Shown here one piece after another: positions 36,601 to 46,041 of a stretch of 54,409 nt of DNA. Numbering within the stretch: position 1 is the first letter of the stretch; the number at the start of each line of letters is the position of its first letter. Position numbers and translations under genes: made by a program. Source of the stretch: a virus; IMG/VR virus record IMGVR_UViG_3300035698_003858, positions 1-54,409 of that record; one strand, written 5' to 3'. Under the pieces are notes generated by a model. That model was not told the origin of the DNA and did no database searches. It saw only the letters and a list, made by a program, of their open reading frames with translations.

Positions 36601-39017
36601 TCAACCAAATGGCCCAAAGCTTCGGACAAAAGAACCCGATGTATGTCTTGATGAGCAGGACATTCGAGCACCAAAGCGGTATGGAGCTCAGTAGAACTGA
36701 CCTAAGCCCTAGTGGTTATGTCAATAAGGCGTCGATACCTGCTGCCATCAAAGCACCGTTCATGCCCCTCGTTGACAATGGTGGGTTCAATTCCTGGGCT
36801 GGGATGAACAATCTGTCTATTATGGACAGCAGCCAGATGTCTAAGAGATACGGACAAGAGGTTGGGCTCAATGCTATCAAGAACAAGATGCCATACGATG
36901 AGCTTATGTCTACATCGTTTATGGACGAAGGTCGCGCTGGTTTCTTCCTTGACCTAGGGATGAATGACGTCAATGTCCCCATGAGCGGTGGGCATGTTAA
37001 TGCAGGGCACGTATATATACCAAGTGGACTAGAGATGGGACGTGGAGTGAGAGGTGTAGCTGGTGAGCCAGTCACCTTAGGTAAGGAGTCTCTTGAGTAT
37101 GGAGTCTTCAAGCTCCTGTCTGCTGTATCAAGTGGATCACAGGACGATATCAGAACATCCGCTCTACAGGTGTTAGGTAGACAGATGTCTGGAGGTACCA
37201 AAGACGGTTACCTAGAAAGCTCAGTCTTCAAGGCCAGAGCCGAAACAGCAGGTAGAGGACGTATCCTCCCTCAGATCGGTGGCGGTGCAATGAACAACAA
37301 GTCCAAGTCTATTGCTGGACACGTCAGAGGAGATACGTACAACGTAGGTATGTCTCGTACTACCATGATGCAGATGTTCCATAACAAGAACGGCGGTCTT
37401 GACGTTGACGCATACAATCAGGCCAGAAAGCAGATGAAGAAAGAAGGCTTCATATATGGCTCTCTAATGCCAACCCCGACCCATGGAGCTGGGCATGTCA
37501 ACCTTGTTAGGTTCCACATGGACAGAGGACTGGCAGAGGGTGGTCAGCTTGGCTATCGTATGTCTGACTTCCTTGCCTCTATGATGGAGCGTGACTTCGA
37601 TAAGGATACCATTGAAGCTATGCTATTCGCTGGAGCACATAGTAAGAAGATCATGATGGACGAGTACGGTAGCGAATCAGCTGCACGTAGAGCTCTTGAC
37701 GATGCCTTCACTGGGCAACAGAAGAAACACAATGCACAGCTACTAAACTATGAGTTAGGTAAGAAGGAATGGGATAAGCTGTTCGACAGCAAAGCTCCTA
37801 CCCAGGTAGGAACAGATGAGTTCTATAGACGAGCTTCTTCACTCTTAACGTTTGGTAACCTACCTCCTATGCCTTGGTTGCCTTACTACTCACAGCTGTC
37901 GTTCAGCTCTAAGCTTGTATCTCAGCAATCAGCAGAGAACATAGCTCTACAGTTGACGAAAGAGAATGGTGCAAACCTACAGAAAGCATTTGGTGCAGAA
38001 GACATTAAGGCATTCCAGAACGCGATGAAAACACAGAACTTGTCAGCAAGACAAGTCTGGAGTGAAAGCGTTCTAGCCTTCCAGTCAACCGCTCAGTCTG
38101 CTATCACTAAGGGTGGTGCATACCTCGGTGCTCTCTCTGACTACATGAACGTTGGTCCTGAAACTGAAGAACTACTAAGATCAGGTGCTATCGACACAGC
38201 GGGTGCTATCGACAGACAAGTTGGAGCAGCTCAAAACTTCTTTGGTAGTCTAACAGACGGAGAGTCTCTTGGTAAACTAAAGCTACACTCAGGTATATAC
38301 GAAGGCAAGACTGCCCAAGAGGCAGCAATGCTTGCAGGTAGCATAGTTGGTAGAGCTCAAGGAGTTTATATGGCAGCTAAAGCTGGCCATATGGCACCAG
38401 AGAAGACCTTCAAGAACCTCATTAGGAGTGGTGTTGCAGCAGCTAAAGCAAACGCAGTAGCGACTATCGAATACATTACTGGTCATGATATCTCTGGTCA
38501 GATAGTGAGAACAGGTAAAAATGCAGGAACTAACATACAAGACAACATCGCACTTGCCAACAAGGGCGCTGTTAGTCGTGGACTTAGCTTCCTAGGTGAT
38601 CACTGGAAAGGAGCAGCTGTAGTAGGTGGTGGATTGCTAGCTGCACGTGCCGCCTATGGTGCTATGGGTGGAAACGATATGGAGGCTCCTCCTATGAGGA
38701 TGCCTAGACCAGCCCCAGCACCTCTACCTCCAGAACCAATGGTAGGCAGGAACGCTCCAGGGCCTTCTATGTTCTCCAGACCACAGGAAGTTAGGATGAG
38801 CAATCCTAACGGACACCTCATGATGAACTCCAATAGCGGAAGCCGGAATACGGTAAATATAAATGAGATGCAAGTGAATGTAAATACCTCTGCAGTAGCA
38901 AGTAATATTTCACATACAAACATCCAAGACTCTCGTAGGTATTCATCTAACTGGGAAATGGCTAACGCAGCTAGCATGAATAACCGAAGCGACTTCATAC
39001 ATCAATATCAATCATAG
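33672..39017 (+). CDS. Giant tail protein 2 (tape-measure or ejected-protein candidate)
   Basis: 1781 aa with many short Gly/Ser/Met-rich stretches over its whole length and few long helices. A late hydrophobic segment (residues about 1640-1660, HWKGAAVVGGGLLAARAAYG) is followed by a Pro-rich hinge (MPRPAPAPLPPEP) and a polar Asn/Ser-rich end. That layout resembles the hydrophobic middle segment of the 601-aa nuclease fusion and could be a membrane-inserting tip. Start and stop are coupled with the neighbours. The size suits a tape measure, but the low coiled-coil content makes the assignment uncertain. Confidence 0.5.
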   Translation: MPDKSNLLNNLKQVQESLHSQVFDSRGSSSNVLFPQLSYSNITAAPKDAIGSQAYLGASAVTTNLHGMTLAERGVSEGSGFLKKSVISSGGMREAMGAFTKSGHATSGLGDMTIPWERDMFTALTRKGLSESTHVNSMTAVVPAKGLLQKFFPGLSSMAASTKAEDIESLVRTTSMSGGIEAGSGMEYLDRARKMLIDEEYANISKLPGFEAGAVDYNAALKGNQVSQMVTYGAYMQAQQRGTIPFFKQVLANHGVEGLSGTTGGVFSQTDPYALARAIKSKTKSWAVYGSASGTGPAGMNTVGFKDFFDRVEGIAGSRYRGEFEAIMSNLYQESGGKIAMALDETGSVYVGTAGTDLSGFKPLPIGFADRATGVGASSGGMTSGIYKLGGKVGTVRPTLSGGQVESPVMLALRAFEAGTQQVLGTRPENVGIALSAGYENMRRSDLITSDTGIAAKATTFGDLTNPIISQGQRSVYGSLFDQGTVRVAENQLFSVDEALGKVFSDVASGKVTTAERFHSAVRTSIESLPDHVQQSTSMQMVKFSKMAWPALKHEIKKGNVLPSMMLEDGMFLPGELSTKRAQSKGFYQARGIQEIWRPQVLSRIGKTSKGMGMHGNIRNVGSTFGEYRIGKAMNAAYAPGSVMSGALGAAGGAKPMSHVMSPVVVMHNGMSPAANLRLTGDAGALLTKAGSSSIGWNMSASRQIEKMMTVGETVGMLEDVAGRHLSMPAWQDYIGRVREQGVRPGMIPAGQGLPIDPSAINRNNLSYGTTHFLGASWSDYDAERKLSFGRGASRDHVSGLLGGSARYTAVTERGGFAEREFGDLAKYSHMITTKETVGGIDPFRMDFQHRSNLLGTMEGNLGDNVNEFISQYRRHGGKGLVARGGQVVAGRGLDQQNYMKASKSALESMGFYNDEIRAKAGAMIRRLGGGAGDFGNVSPEAMKHARLFLTSHSERFGAAEEIVSQANPFSIKLQTLNQMAQSFGQKNPMYVLMSRTFEHQSGMELSRTDLSPSGYVNKASIPAAIKAPFMPLVDNGGFNSWAGMNNLSIMDSSQMSKRYGQEVGLNAIKNKMPYDELMSTSFMDEGRAGFFLDLGMNDVNVPMSGGHVNAGHVYIPSGLEMGRGVRGVAGEPVTLGKESLEYGVFKLLSAVSSGSQDDIRTSALQVLGRQMSGGTKDGYLESSVFKARAETAGRGRILPQIGGGAMNNKSKSIAGHVRGDTYNVGMSRTTMMQMFHNKNGGLDVDAYNQARKQMKKEGFIYGSLMPTPTHGAGHVNLVRFHMDRGLAEGGQLGYRMSDFLASMMERDFDKDTIEAMLFAGAHSKKIMMDEYGSESAARRALDDAFTGQQKKHNAQLLNYELGKKEWDKLFDSKAPTQVGTDEFYRRASSLLTFGNLPPMPWLPYYSQLSFSSKLVSQQSAENIALQLTKENGANLQKAFGAEDIKAFQNAMKTQNLSARQVWSESVLAFQSTAQSAITKGGAYLGALSDYMNVGPETEELLRSGAIDTAGAIDRQVGAAQNFFGSLTDGESLGKLKLHSGIYEGKTAQEAAMLAGSIVGRAQGVYMAAKAGHMAPEKTFKNLIRSGVAAAKANAVATIEYITGHDISGQIVRTGKNAGTNIQDNIALANKGAVSRGLSFLGDHWKGAAVVGGGLLAARAAYGAMGGNDMEAPPMRMPRPAPAPLPPEPMVGRNAPGPSMFSRPQEVRMSNPNGHLMMNSNSGSRNTVNINEMQVNVNTSAVASNISHTNIQDSRRYSSNWEMANAASMNNRSDFIHQYQS

Positions 39018-39018
39018 C

Positions 39019-42000
39019 ATGGTCAATAACTTTACAGACGAAACCTTTACAGCAGATGTTGCATCGGTAATAGCAGGAGATTCAAGTCTTGAATCTCTAC
39101 AGCTGCAGTATAGCTATGAAGAACTGAAACAAATTGCTCCTCTCCTTGCTACATCCGCGAATAAGGAGCAGGCTAAGGCATCCTCTACGTCTGCATATTC
39201 TCACCTGGATAAGAGCGCTGTTATTAACAGAGCAAACTTACCAGCACTCAAGGCTAAGTTCAATAAGTACATCTACGCTTCAGCACCAGCAGAAACGAAC
39301 TTACAGATCGGGCCGCTTACTTTTGGTTCGGAAGTCCAGAGCATAAAGATCATAGAGCAGAAAGCCATCGGCGTAGTACAAGGTGTAAGATCTGGTACTG
39401 ACTTCGTTGTAGACAATGGGTCAGGCGATGCAGATGTCCACGCTACCCTGTTACTGTCAGGTCATCAACACATCCTCGATGCCCTTAGACCTTTGATAGC
39501 CCTGTTCCGCTTGTCACCTATCACTTCAGTGAAGAATGACATCATCAAACAAGCTCTGTATAATGATTTCTCAGAGAACCAAGTGCCCACACCAGAGGTA
39601 CAGTTACTAGAGAATGCAAGGCTTGAGATTGAACTAGCATTTCGTACTGCCAGACGTAAGGAACTTCTACAAATTGTAGGACGTCCTCAAGAAGATGACA
39701 TCTCATTCGCTCTATACACAGAAGCTATAGAGAAAGGATTCCCAAAACTTGATGATGACATCAAGGTCGGGTATGAGAAGTTCCTTGACTCCACTCGCCT
39801 ACAGGACCTGAAACCTTCAGACCTTAAGGATCAGTTCCAGCGCAATAATGTACTGGACCAGCATGCCAATGAGAACCTAAACGAGAACAGAGTAGACCGC
39901 ACTGGCTATGTTCCTATGGCTCTGATCGGTATTGAACTGCAGACTCATCCTGAGTTACCAGAGGCCATGATCATTAACCTGTATATGAAGAGGATTGATG
40001 TAGGCAACTTCCTCACTGACTTCCTTCAGTACAGAGATGTAGATGGCTTGCCAACTGCAGATGCTAGAGATGCCTTCTGGCTGAACAGAGCAATCGATCT
40101 GTACGTAGACACTATTCTACCAGAGACCTTCTTGGGCTCTGGAGTAATGGGAGGTGTCACTATGCATTTTCAAGGAGACGATGTTGAGCTTGAGCAGTTC
40201 AAGAGATCGAATGATCTCAAGGCATTTAAGCTAGACCCCAAGGGAGGTCCAGACTCAACAAACAAAACAGCTATCGGCCAGATGAGCTATAGTGTCTACA
40301 ACAAGTTCAAGTTCTGTAGACTACTGGGGAAGTCGTACCCCACTGCTCAGCACATGGGGTCAACAAGTGGTACACTCAGAATGAACATCAAGACATCTGA
40401 CGATCTTGAGTTTGAAAGAATCCATGCATACAAAAGCGCAGCTGACTTCTTCGTTAGACACACAGAGAGATTCACACGCTTCAATGGATGGGTAGTAGAC
40501 TCAGTCTTCACTAGACTCCTGAACTTCAACCCACTGGGCTTCAGTCAGGACGCATACAATCAGTCTACGTCTGATGTAGAGGAGTTCAAGCTTAAGAGAT
40601 CGTTCTATCCTACACAGGTAGTCAGCACAACAGACGATCAGCTCCCTGGAACTAAGCACATTGTAATGGAGTTCAAGGAGACCAACCCAGACTTCTTCGA
40701 GGAGTTCGGGTTCACTATAAAGAAGGGTGGTTATCAAGTCAGTATCTTGCATGAGTTCTTTGAAGCTCTATACGATAGAGCAGAGACCGTAAGGGTCACT
40801 GCCTCACCTGACACTATGCCTGAGATTCTCAAGAATAACTCAGGACAATATGACATGTATGCATTTGAAACATTCTTTGGTTTCGGCAATGCAGACTACA
40901 AGGCGATGCTACTGAATCCTGATACGATCATAGCAGCTATGCTTGAGCCGACTGCTTATCAGGACGGCAACTACATATCAAACGCAAACCTACCATTTAA
41001 GCTCATGCTTAAATTGGCAGGAGATGAAAGACTATCAGGTGTTATTGAGGCTGGCGGCTCTACTTTGGACGTCATAGAAGAAGAGTTCAATAGCTTAGCG
41101 CTAGCATTCTCGGGACCTTTGTACTTATTTAATACAGAGATTGAACTACCAATCCAACTAGCGCGAGAGCTAATGGATGAATACTTTGTCTTTAGAGACA
41201 GCGAGAACATCCCGGTATTCACAGAGGCAGGTGCAGGTAATGATACAATAAATATCAGTGCCAGTAGAGACTATGTTGAGAAGCTAATGATCAAGATAGC
41301 AGAACCTGATGCTCGTGATGAGCTATACAAGTACCTCATTTCGCATAGCGAAGTTGGCTTCACTGATACATTCGTACAGAAACTATTTACAGCCATCGTC
41401 AAGAGACGTAAGGTACCGATCACAGACCGTCTCTACAATAGAGGTGGTGTCATTAGCGCATTCCAATCATTAAGCATAGCCCTAGAAGCCAGAGGTCAAG
41501 CCTTTATCTCAGAGGAAGCGCTAGAGCCTATGTCCAAAAAGGGCAGCAGTGAAGACAAGATCATTGTCGGCACTGATGGTAGATTGAAAGTTGGAGAGTC
41601 ACAGACGACATCTTATAATGACTTCTTCTTCCTGTCATACGAAGAGCTCTTTAACCTATCAGGTACTGAGTTTGAAGACGAAAACAACTGGCAGAAGTTT
41701 GCTCCTACGTTTAACGAGCTAGGTATCGTTCACTTTGACGTGAAGACTATTGAGGATAAGGGATTTACGGACGAAGCAGTCACAGCCCTACAGAACCAGA
41801 TAGCTGTCATCTTGCAATCGCCGGTACCTCCTTCTATATTCTTCTATAGAGAGAACGAGCTAGAGGAGATGCGTATCTCACTTAAGACAGAGTACACTGA
41901 ATGGTTCGACAAGATGAAGTCATTCATTCTTGACATACCATATGACATCGAGAGAGCCACTAGGGACATTCACGGAAGAGATACTGGCTCAACCGAGATT

Positions 42001-45000
42001 GCTATCGATGACAATGAACTAGTCAAGAAGATAGGAGACCAAACCTCTACCAGAATAGAGAAGATGGTTGAGCGTTATCGTGTCAAGAGACCTGAGGAGT
42101 TTAGAAACAAACAGCGTGATGTCATCCTTCAGCAAGTCAGTAAGCTTATTGAAGCTGGCAAGTACTCAGAAGAAGACATTGTACAGCAAGCTCTCGATGG
42201 CAATCTAGATGACGAGTTCTTCAGAGAGGTCTCATGGTTCACAGAGACTGCAAGAGACGGTGTCGTCCTTCCTTTTATGCTAGGAACAACTCTCAACAGC
42301 CCAGTAGCCAAGTACAACAGAGTTACAGGTCTAGCGGGAGAGGGGATCCTCAGGACTGTAGTCTTTGGTAACGAAGTAAGATCATATAGGAACAAGGAAT
42401 TCAGAGAGCTCGTGACTAGCGCAGTTACAACCTCGGCAGCAGGTGGCCTCAATGGCATCACAGTAAGTGATGCCCACTTAGAGGAAGTAGCTGCTAGCTT
42501 CTTGAAGATCACACAGGCTATGCCTGACAACGGTAACGACATAGTAAAGGCATTCCCCACTATGAGACTGTACCTAATTGAAGATACTGGACCCAACCTT
42601 GTCATACAAGACAACTTCTATGGCTATCATGCCATTCAGAGTATAGACATAACTCTAGATAAGTACGATGCATCACTAGCCGTTATTAGAATAGCAGACC
42701 CATTCCATATGCTACAGGGTACTGCGTTCAGCATTACAGACAAAGGGAATCTAGACAATCAGATAGCCTTACCTACTAACGCTGAGTATGATGAATCCCT
42801 TATGGAGCGCATCAAGCTGCGTCAAGGACGTTCTATACAAATTAGAGGTGGGTACTCTGCAGACCCTGACCACCTAGATACTCTATTCACTGGAAGGATT
42901 GCTGAACTTCAGTTCGGTGACGTCATCACTGTAGTAGCTCAAGGCTGGAAAGCTGAGCTCATGGGTGCACAGGTAGAGTTTGAAGTCAACTCTGTAGCTA
43001 ACAGCTCGGTCAAAGACCTAGTTGTTAAGACGGTGCGTGGTTCAAACCCCAAAGGGTTTGGTGAGGTCTACAGCGGTAACGAGTATCAGGCCATCAAGAA
43101 CATTGCCTTTGACCTAGGTATCGAAGAAGAGGTTGGTCAGATGAGAACCAACTCCCTTGGAACCCACAACGGTGGTGGTGCCTCTGGCCTAAGCGCGGGT
43201 ATGTTTGGATTCACACTTATACAAAACCGAGATGCTGGTTTAGATACAAGACTGAGAAACATCTGGGTACCAGACAACAATAGAGAGAGGTACCAGTACT
43301 TCAAAGATATATCAGAGCATGGATGGCAAGGCTCTAGATGGGTTGTGCCTCTAACTCCTGCATGGGAAGTCCTGCAGAATGCAGCTAAGTATATCTGGGG
43401 TTACATCTGTCAAGTCGTTCCGTACGACGGAGAGGCCACTATCTTCTTTGGTAGACCTGAGCAACTGTATTACCATACAGGCGGCAGAAGAAACGTGGGC
43501 AAAGCATTCCGTCACCTCAAGCAGAATTCTATTGCTAAGGTCACAGGGAACTGGCATGACCTCATGAAGCCATTCTTCAGCTCTACACATTATAACAAAG
43601 ACCTTCAGGTCCTAACTAAATACGCTAAGACTAACTTCATTATAGAGAACAAACCAGGCAACTACCTACAGAACGCCGTGAACCTTAGGTTCGATAGCAG
43701 CAACCCAGCTAGTGCTGTCATGACATTACCTAATGGATTTCATAGCTACATGTTCTATGTGAAATTCACAGAACATGAGAATACTGTAGGTTTCTTTCAG
43801 GGCTTGGAGAACTTCGCTGATACCCTTGCACCTAAGCATGTAGAAACAGCGTCAGAAGAAAGGTTGAGATTAATCAAGAGAGACAATCTAAGTCAAGATT
43901 TCTACAGTAGAGACTTCGAAGACATCGTGAACTTCATTGGCAACAGGCAATTGGTTTCACGAATGATGCTGTCTTCTTTCTACGGACTGTCGTCACAGTA
44001 TGTACAAAAGAATGTAATTGGACTAGAAGGTTTCGTTAGATCCATGCTGGAGCCAATGAAAGATGACGGCAAGAGTATCACTCTAATCAGTAACGCACTG
44101 GATGGCTGGTACACAGCTGACGAAATTCAAGAAGGACTAGGGAAAGGAGCCCTTGAGTCTATAGGGTTGACGTACGAGCGTGCAGTTGATTGGATTCAGA
44201 TCCTACAGAACCCAGATGAAGTAAAAAAGTTTACTGACTACCTATACAACCCTACAGGCAAGGACAGAGGTCCTTACTCTAATGACGATATCTACTCAAA
44301 TATGGAATTTTCAATCGCAGAAGACAACGCTATCTTCAACTTTATTGAAAAGGGGGGAGTTTTGCCACAGCTAATGTCTGCTATGTCCATGTATTGGAGT
44401 AACACTGATAAAGAAAAATCAGAGAACTATGGTTTAACTTGGGCTCAATTCCTAAAACTAGGAACAGGTAAAGGAAAAACTGCCTACGTAGATTCGGGTA
44501 GTAACCATGGAGACGTATCTCTTCCTAGCATGTCTGTCATCATCAGTAATGCAATTACATTCTACAGCGTAGCACTAGCAGAGAAAGACTCAGCAGACAA
44601 GAACAAGTCTGCTCTTAGTGCCTTCTTTGATAACGACATCTTTGCATATCACTCACGCAAGCTAGGAAACCCTACGCTTGCTGACGATCTATTCAGCTCT
44701 AACAAAGAACAGATGAAAGAACTGTTCATTGATAACCTCTGGAAGTTCCGCACATTCGTTCATTACTTTGCTAGATACATAAGGGACGATATGTCTACCT
44801 TCCCAGAGGAGGCAGCAGAAGCTGCCCTTCAAGGGCTGCGTGACGATCACACCTTTGACCCTAGGCTTATTCATAACATGAAAGTCTTTAGGGATTATCA
44901 TTACATTACAGATGAGAAGGACATCATCTCTAACGACATTGCAGCTACAACTCGTGAGATGCATAACACGGTCATAGTGAGGTACCCAGCTGAACTGGTA

Positions 45001-46041
45001 ACATCCAACAACATTGGATGGATACCAGACTTCATTGAGAACAGAGCCAGTGGTGACGATGAAAGCGTACAGGTCTCTTCAGAAACATCATGGGTTAGCT
45101 GGCCTGCTGCTAGTGACGGACATGTCGGTATGCAGTTCGATGACTCCTTGACTCTGGAAGACAAGAAGGTTTTGGTTCATACTGATCTTAATGTAACCAG
45201 AAAAGAACAGGCAGCCCTTGTCGGTACTAATGTATTGACTGAAGCTATGCGTTCTATGTACAGGAACAAGATCACTATACTGGGTAGGTCCATTAAGCCA
45301 TGGGACTATGTCATCATCAATGACAAGTACACAGACATGCATGGACTGGTCGACGTAGAAAGAGTGGTGCATCACTATAGTGCATCAGATGGATGGATAA
45401 CAAACCTAGTACCACATGCTGCCTGTGAAGCCAATCCAGGTAACCGTAACATCCAGGCTGCTGTCTTTGCTTCCAAGATGGACCGTATCTTTGAGACAAC
45501 AGAGTACGCCTTTAACGCGCTGTTAATTCTTAGCTTCATTCCATCAGGTGGATCTTCAGTCGCACTAGGTTCTGCGATCAGAGGAGCCTTCGCTAACGCT
45601 AGTGGTAATGCACTCAAGCGTGGAGGTAAAGCCCTTGCTGCTTCCTCCGTCTCAGCTCAGATGCAAATCATGAAGAAAGCCCTCTTCAGTGATAGTAAGA
45701 AATTCCTACGTAACTACATGATTACAGAAGGACTTCTGTACGGTGGTACTTACTTCAATAGACTTATCCAGACTAACATGAGAGCTGGAAAAGATTCACT
45801 ACCGGTTATGATGATGCCACTCCAATTTAAAGGAGCACCTCTTCAGGCTGGTATGCACGGATCAGATCTGACCTATTGGTCTCTGGGGAGCAGAGTCCAC
45901 TGGGCACGTAAACACCTTATGGATTCTATCTCAGACCTCTGGACTCTGCTTGCAGATTTCGATGGCCCTCAATCTAGCGACAGACAGATCCTACTAGAAC
46001 GTCTTGCCGGTGTCAAACCTCTTAGCAACAACAACCTATAA
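39019..46041 (+). CDS. Giant baseplate hub-like protein
   Basis: 2340 aa, the largest product here. The N-terminal third (about residues 70-360) has beta-type segments (LQIGPLTFGSEVQSIKIIEQK, ALIGIELQTHPELPEAMIINL) seen in baseplate proteins. From about 1180 to 1330 the sequence IDITLDKYDASLAVIRIADP ... IQIRGGY ... LFTGRIAELQFGDVITVVAQG fits a hub of the gpD / gp27 type. IKPWDYVIINDKYTDMHGLVDVERVVHHY near 2090-2120 fits the end of that fold. Between them is a long unrecognised insert. A hydrophobic C-terminal part (about 2160-2260) is unusual for a hub. It starts just after the previous stop and runs into the next gene by TAATG. Confidence 0.65.
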   Translation: MVNNFTDETFTADVASVIAGDSSLESLQLQYSYEELKQIAPLLATSANKEQAKASSTSAYSHLDKSAVINRANLPALKAKFNKYIYASAPAETNLQIGPLTFGSEVQSIKIIEQKAIGVVQGVRSGTDFVVDNGSGDADVHATLLLSGHQHILDALRPLIALFRLSPITSVKNDIIKQALYNDFSENQVPTPEVQLLENARLEIELAFRTARRKELLQIVGRPQEDDISFALYTEAIEKGFPKLDDDIKVGYEKFLDSTRLQDLKPSDLKDQFQRNNVLDQHANENLNENRVDRTGYVPMALIGIELQTHPELPEAMIINLYMKRIDVGNFLTDFLQYRDVDGLPTADARDAFWLNRAIDLYVDTILPETFLGSGVMGGVTMHFQGDDVELEQFKRSNDLKAFKLDPKGGPDSTNKTAIGQMSYSVYNKFKFCRLLGKSYPTAQHMGSTSGTLRMNIKTSDDLEFERIHAYKSAADFFVRHTERFTRFNGWVVDSVFTRLLNFNPLGFSQDAYNQSTSDVEEFKLKRSFYPTQVVSTTDDQLPGTKHIVMEFKETNPDFFEEFGFTIKKGGYQVSILHEFFEALYDRAETVRVTASPDTMPEILKNNSGQYDMYAFETFFGFGNADYKAMLLNPDTIIAAMLEPTAYQDGNYISNANLPFKLMLKLAGDERLSGVIEAGGSTLDVIEEEFNSLALAFSGPLYLFNTEIELPIQLARELMDEYFVFRDSENIPVFTEAGAGNDTINISASRDYVEKLMIKIAEPDARDELYKYLISHSEVGFTDTFVQKLFTAIVKRRKVPITDRLYNRGGVISAFQSLSIALEARGQAFISEEALEPMSKKGSSEDKIIVGTDGRLKVGESQTTSYNDFFFLSYEELFNLSGTEFEDENNWQKFAPTFNELGIVHFDVKTIEDKGFTDEAVTALQNQIAVILQSPVPPSIFFYRENELEEMRISLKTEYTEWFDKMKSFILDIPYDIERATRDIHGRDTGSTEIAIDDNELVKKIGDQTSTRIEKMVERYRVKRPEEFRNKQRDVILQQVSKLIEAGKYSEEDIVQQALDGNLDDEFFREVSWFTETARDGVVLPFMLGTTLNSPVAKYNRVTGLAGEGILRTVVFGNEVRSYRNKEFRELVTSAVTTSAAGGLNGITVSDAHLEEVAASFLKITQAMPDNGNDIVKAFPTMRLYLIEDTGPNLVIQDNFYGYHAIQSIDITLDKYDASLAVIRIADPFHMLQGTAFSITDKGNLDNQIALPTNAEYDESLMERIKLRQGRSIQIRGGYSADPDHLDTLFTGRIAELQFGDVITVVAQGWKAELMGAQVEFEVNSVANSSVKDLVVKTVRGSNPKGFGEVYSGNEYQAIKNIAFDLGIEEEVGQMRTNSLGTHNGGGASGLSAGMFGFTLIQNRDAGLDTRLRNIWVPDNNRERYQYFKDISEHGWQGSRWVVPLTPAWEVLQNAAKYIWGYICQVVPYDGEATIFFGRPEQLYYHTGGRRNVGKAFRHLKQNSIAKVTGNWHDLMKPFFSSTHYNKDLQVLTKYAKTNFIIENKPGNYLQNAVNLRFDSSNPASAVMTLPNGFHSYMFYVKFTEHENTVGFFQGLENFADTLAPKHVETASEERLRLIKRDNLSQDFYSRDFEDIVNFIGNRQLVSRMMLSSFYGLSSQYVQKNVIGLEGFVRSMLEPMKDDGKSITLISNALDGWYTADEIQEGLGKGALESIGLTYERAVDWIQILQNPDEVKKFTDYLYNPTGKDRGPYSNDDIYSNMEFSIAEDNAIFNFIEKGGVLPQLMSAMSMYWSNTDKEKSENYGLTWAQFLKLGTGKGKTAYVDSGSNHGDVSLPSMSVIISNAITFYSVALAEKDSADKNKSALSAFFDNDIFAYHSRKLGNPTLADDLFSSNKEQMKELFIDNLWKFRTFVHYFARYIRDDMSTFPEEAAEAALQGLRDDHTFDPRLIHNMKVFRDYHYITDEKDIISNDIAATTREMHNTVIVRYPAELVTSNNIGWIPDFIENRASGDDESVQVSSETSWVSWPAASDGHVGMQFDDSLTLEDKKVLVHTDLNVTRKEQAALVGTNVLTEAMRSMYRNKITILGRSIKPWDYVIINDKYTDMHGLVDVERVVHHYSASDGWITNLVPHAACEANPGNRNIQAAVFASKMDRIFETTEYAFNALLILSFIPSGGSSVALGSAIRGAFANASGNALKRGGKALAASSVSAQMQIMKKALFSDSKKFLRNYMITEGLLYGGTYFNRLIQTNMRAGKDSLPVMMMPLQFKGAPLQAGMHGSDLTYWSLGSRVHWARKHLMDSISDLWTLLADFDGPQSSDRQILLERLAGVKPLSNNNL

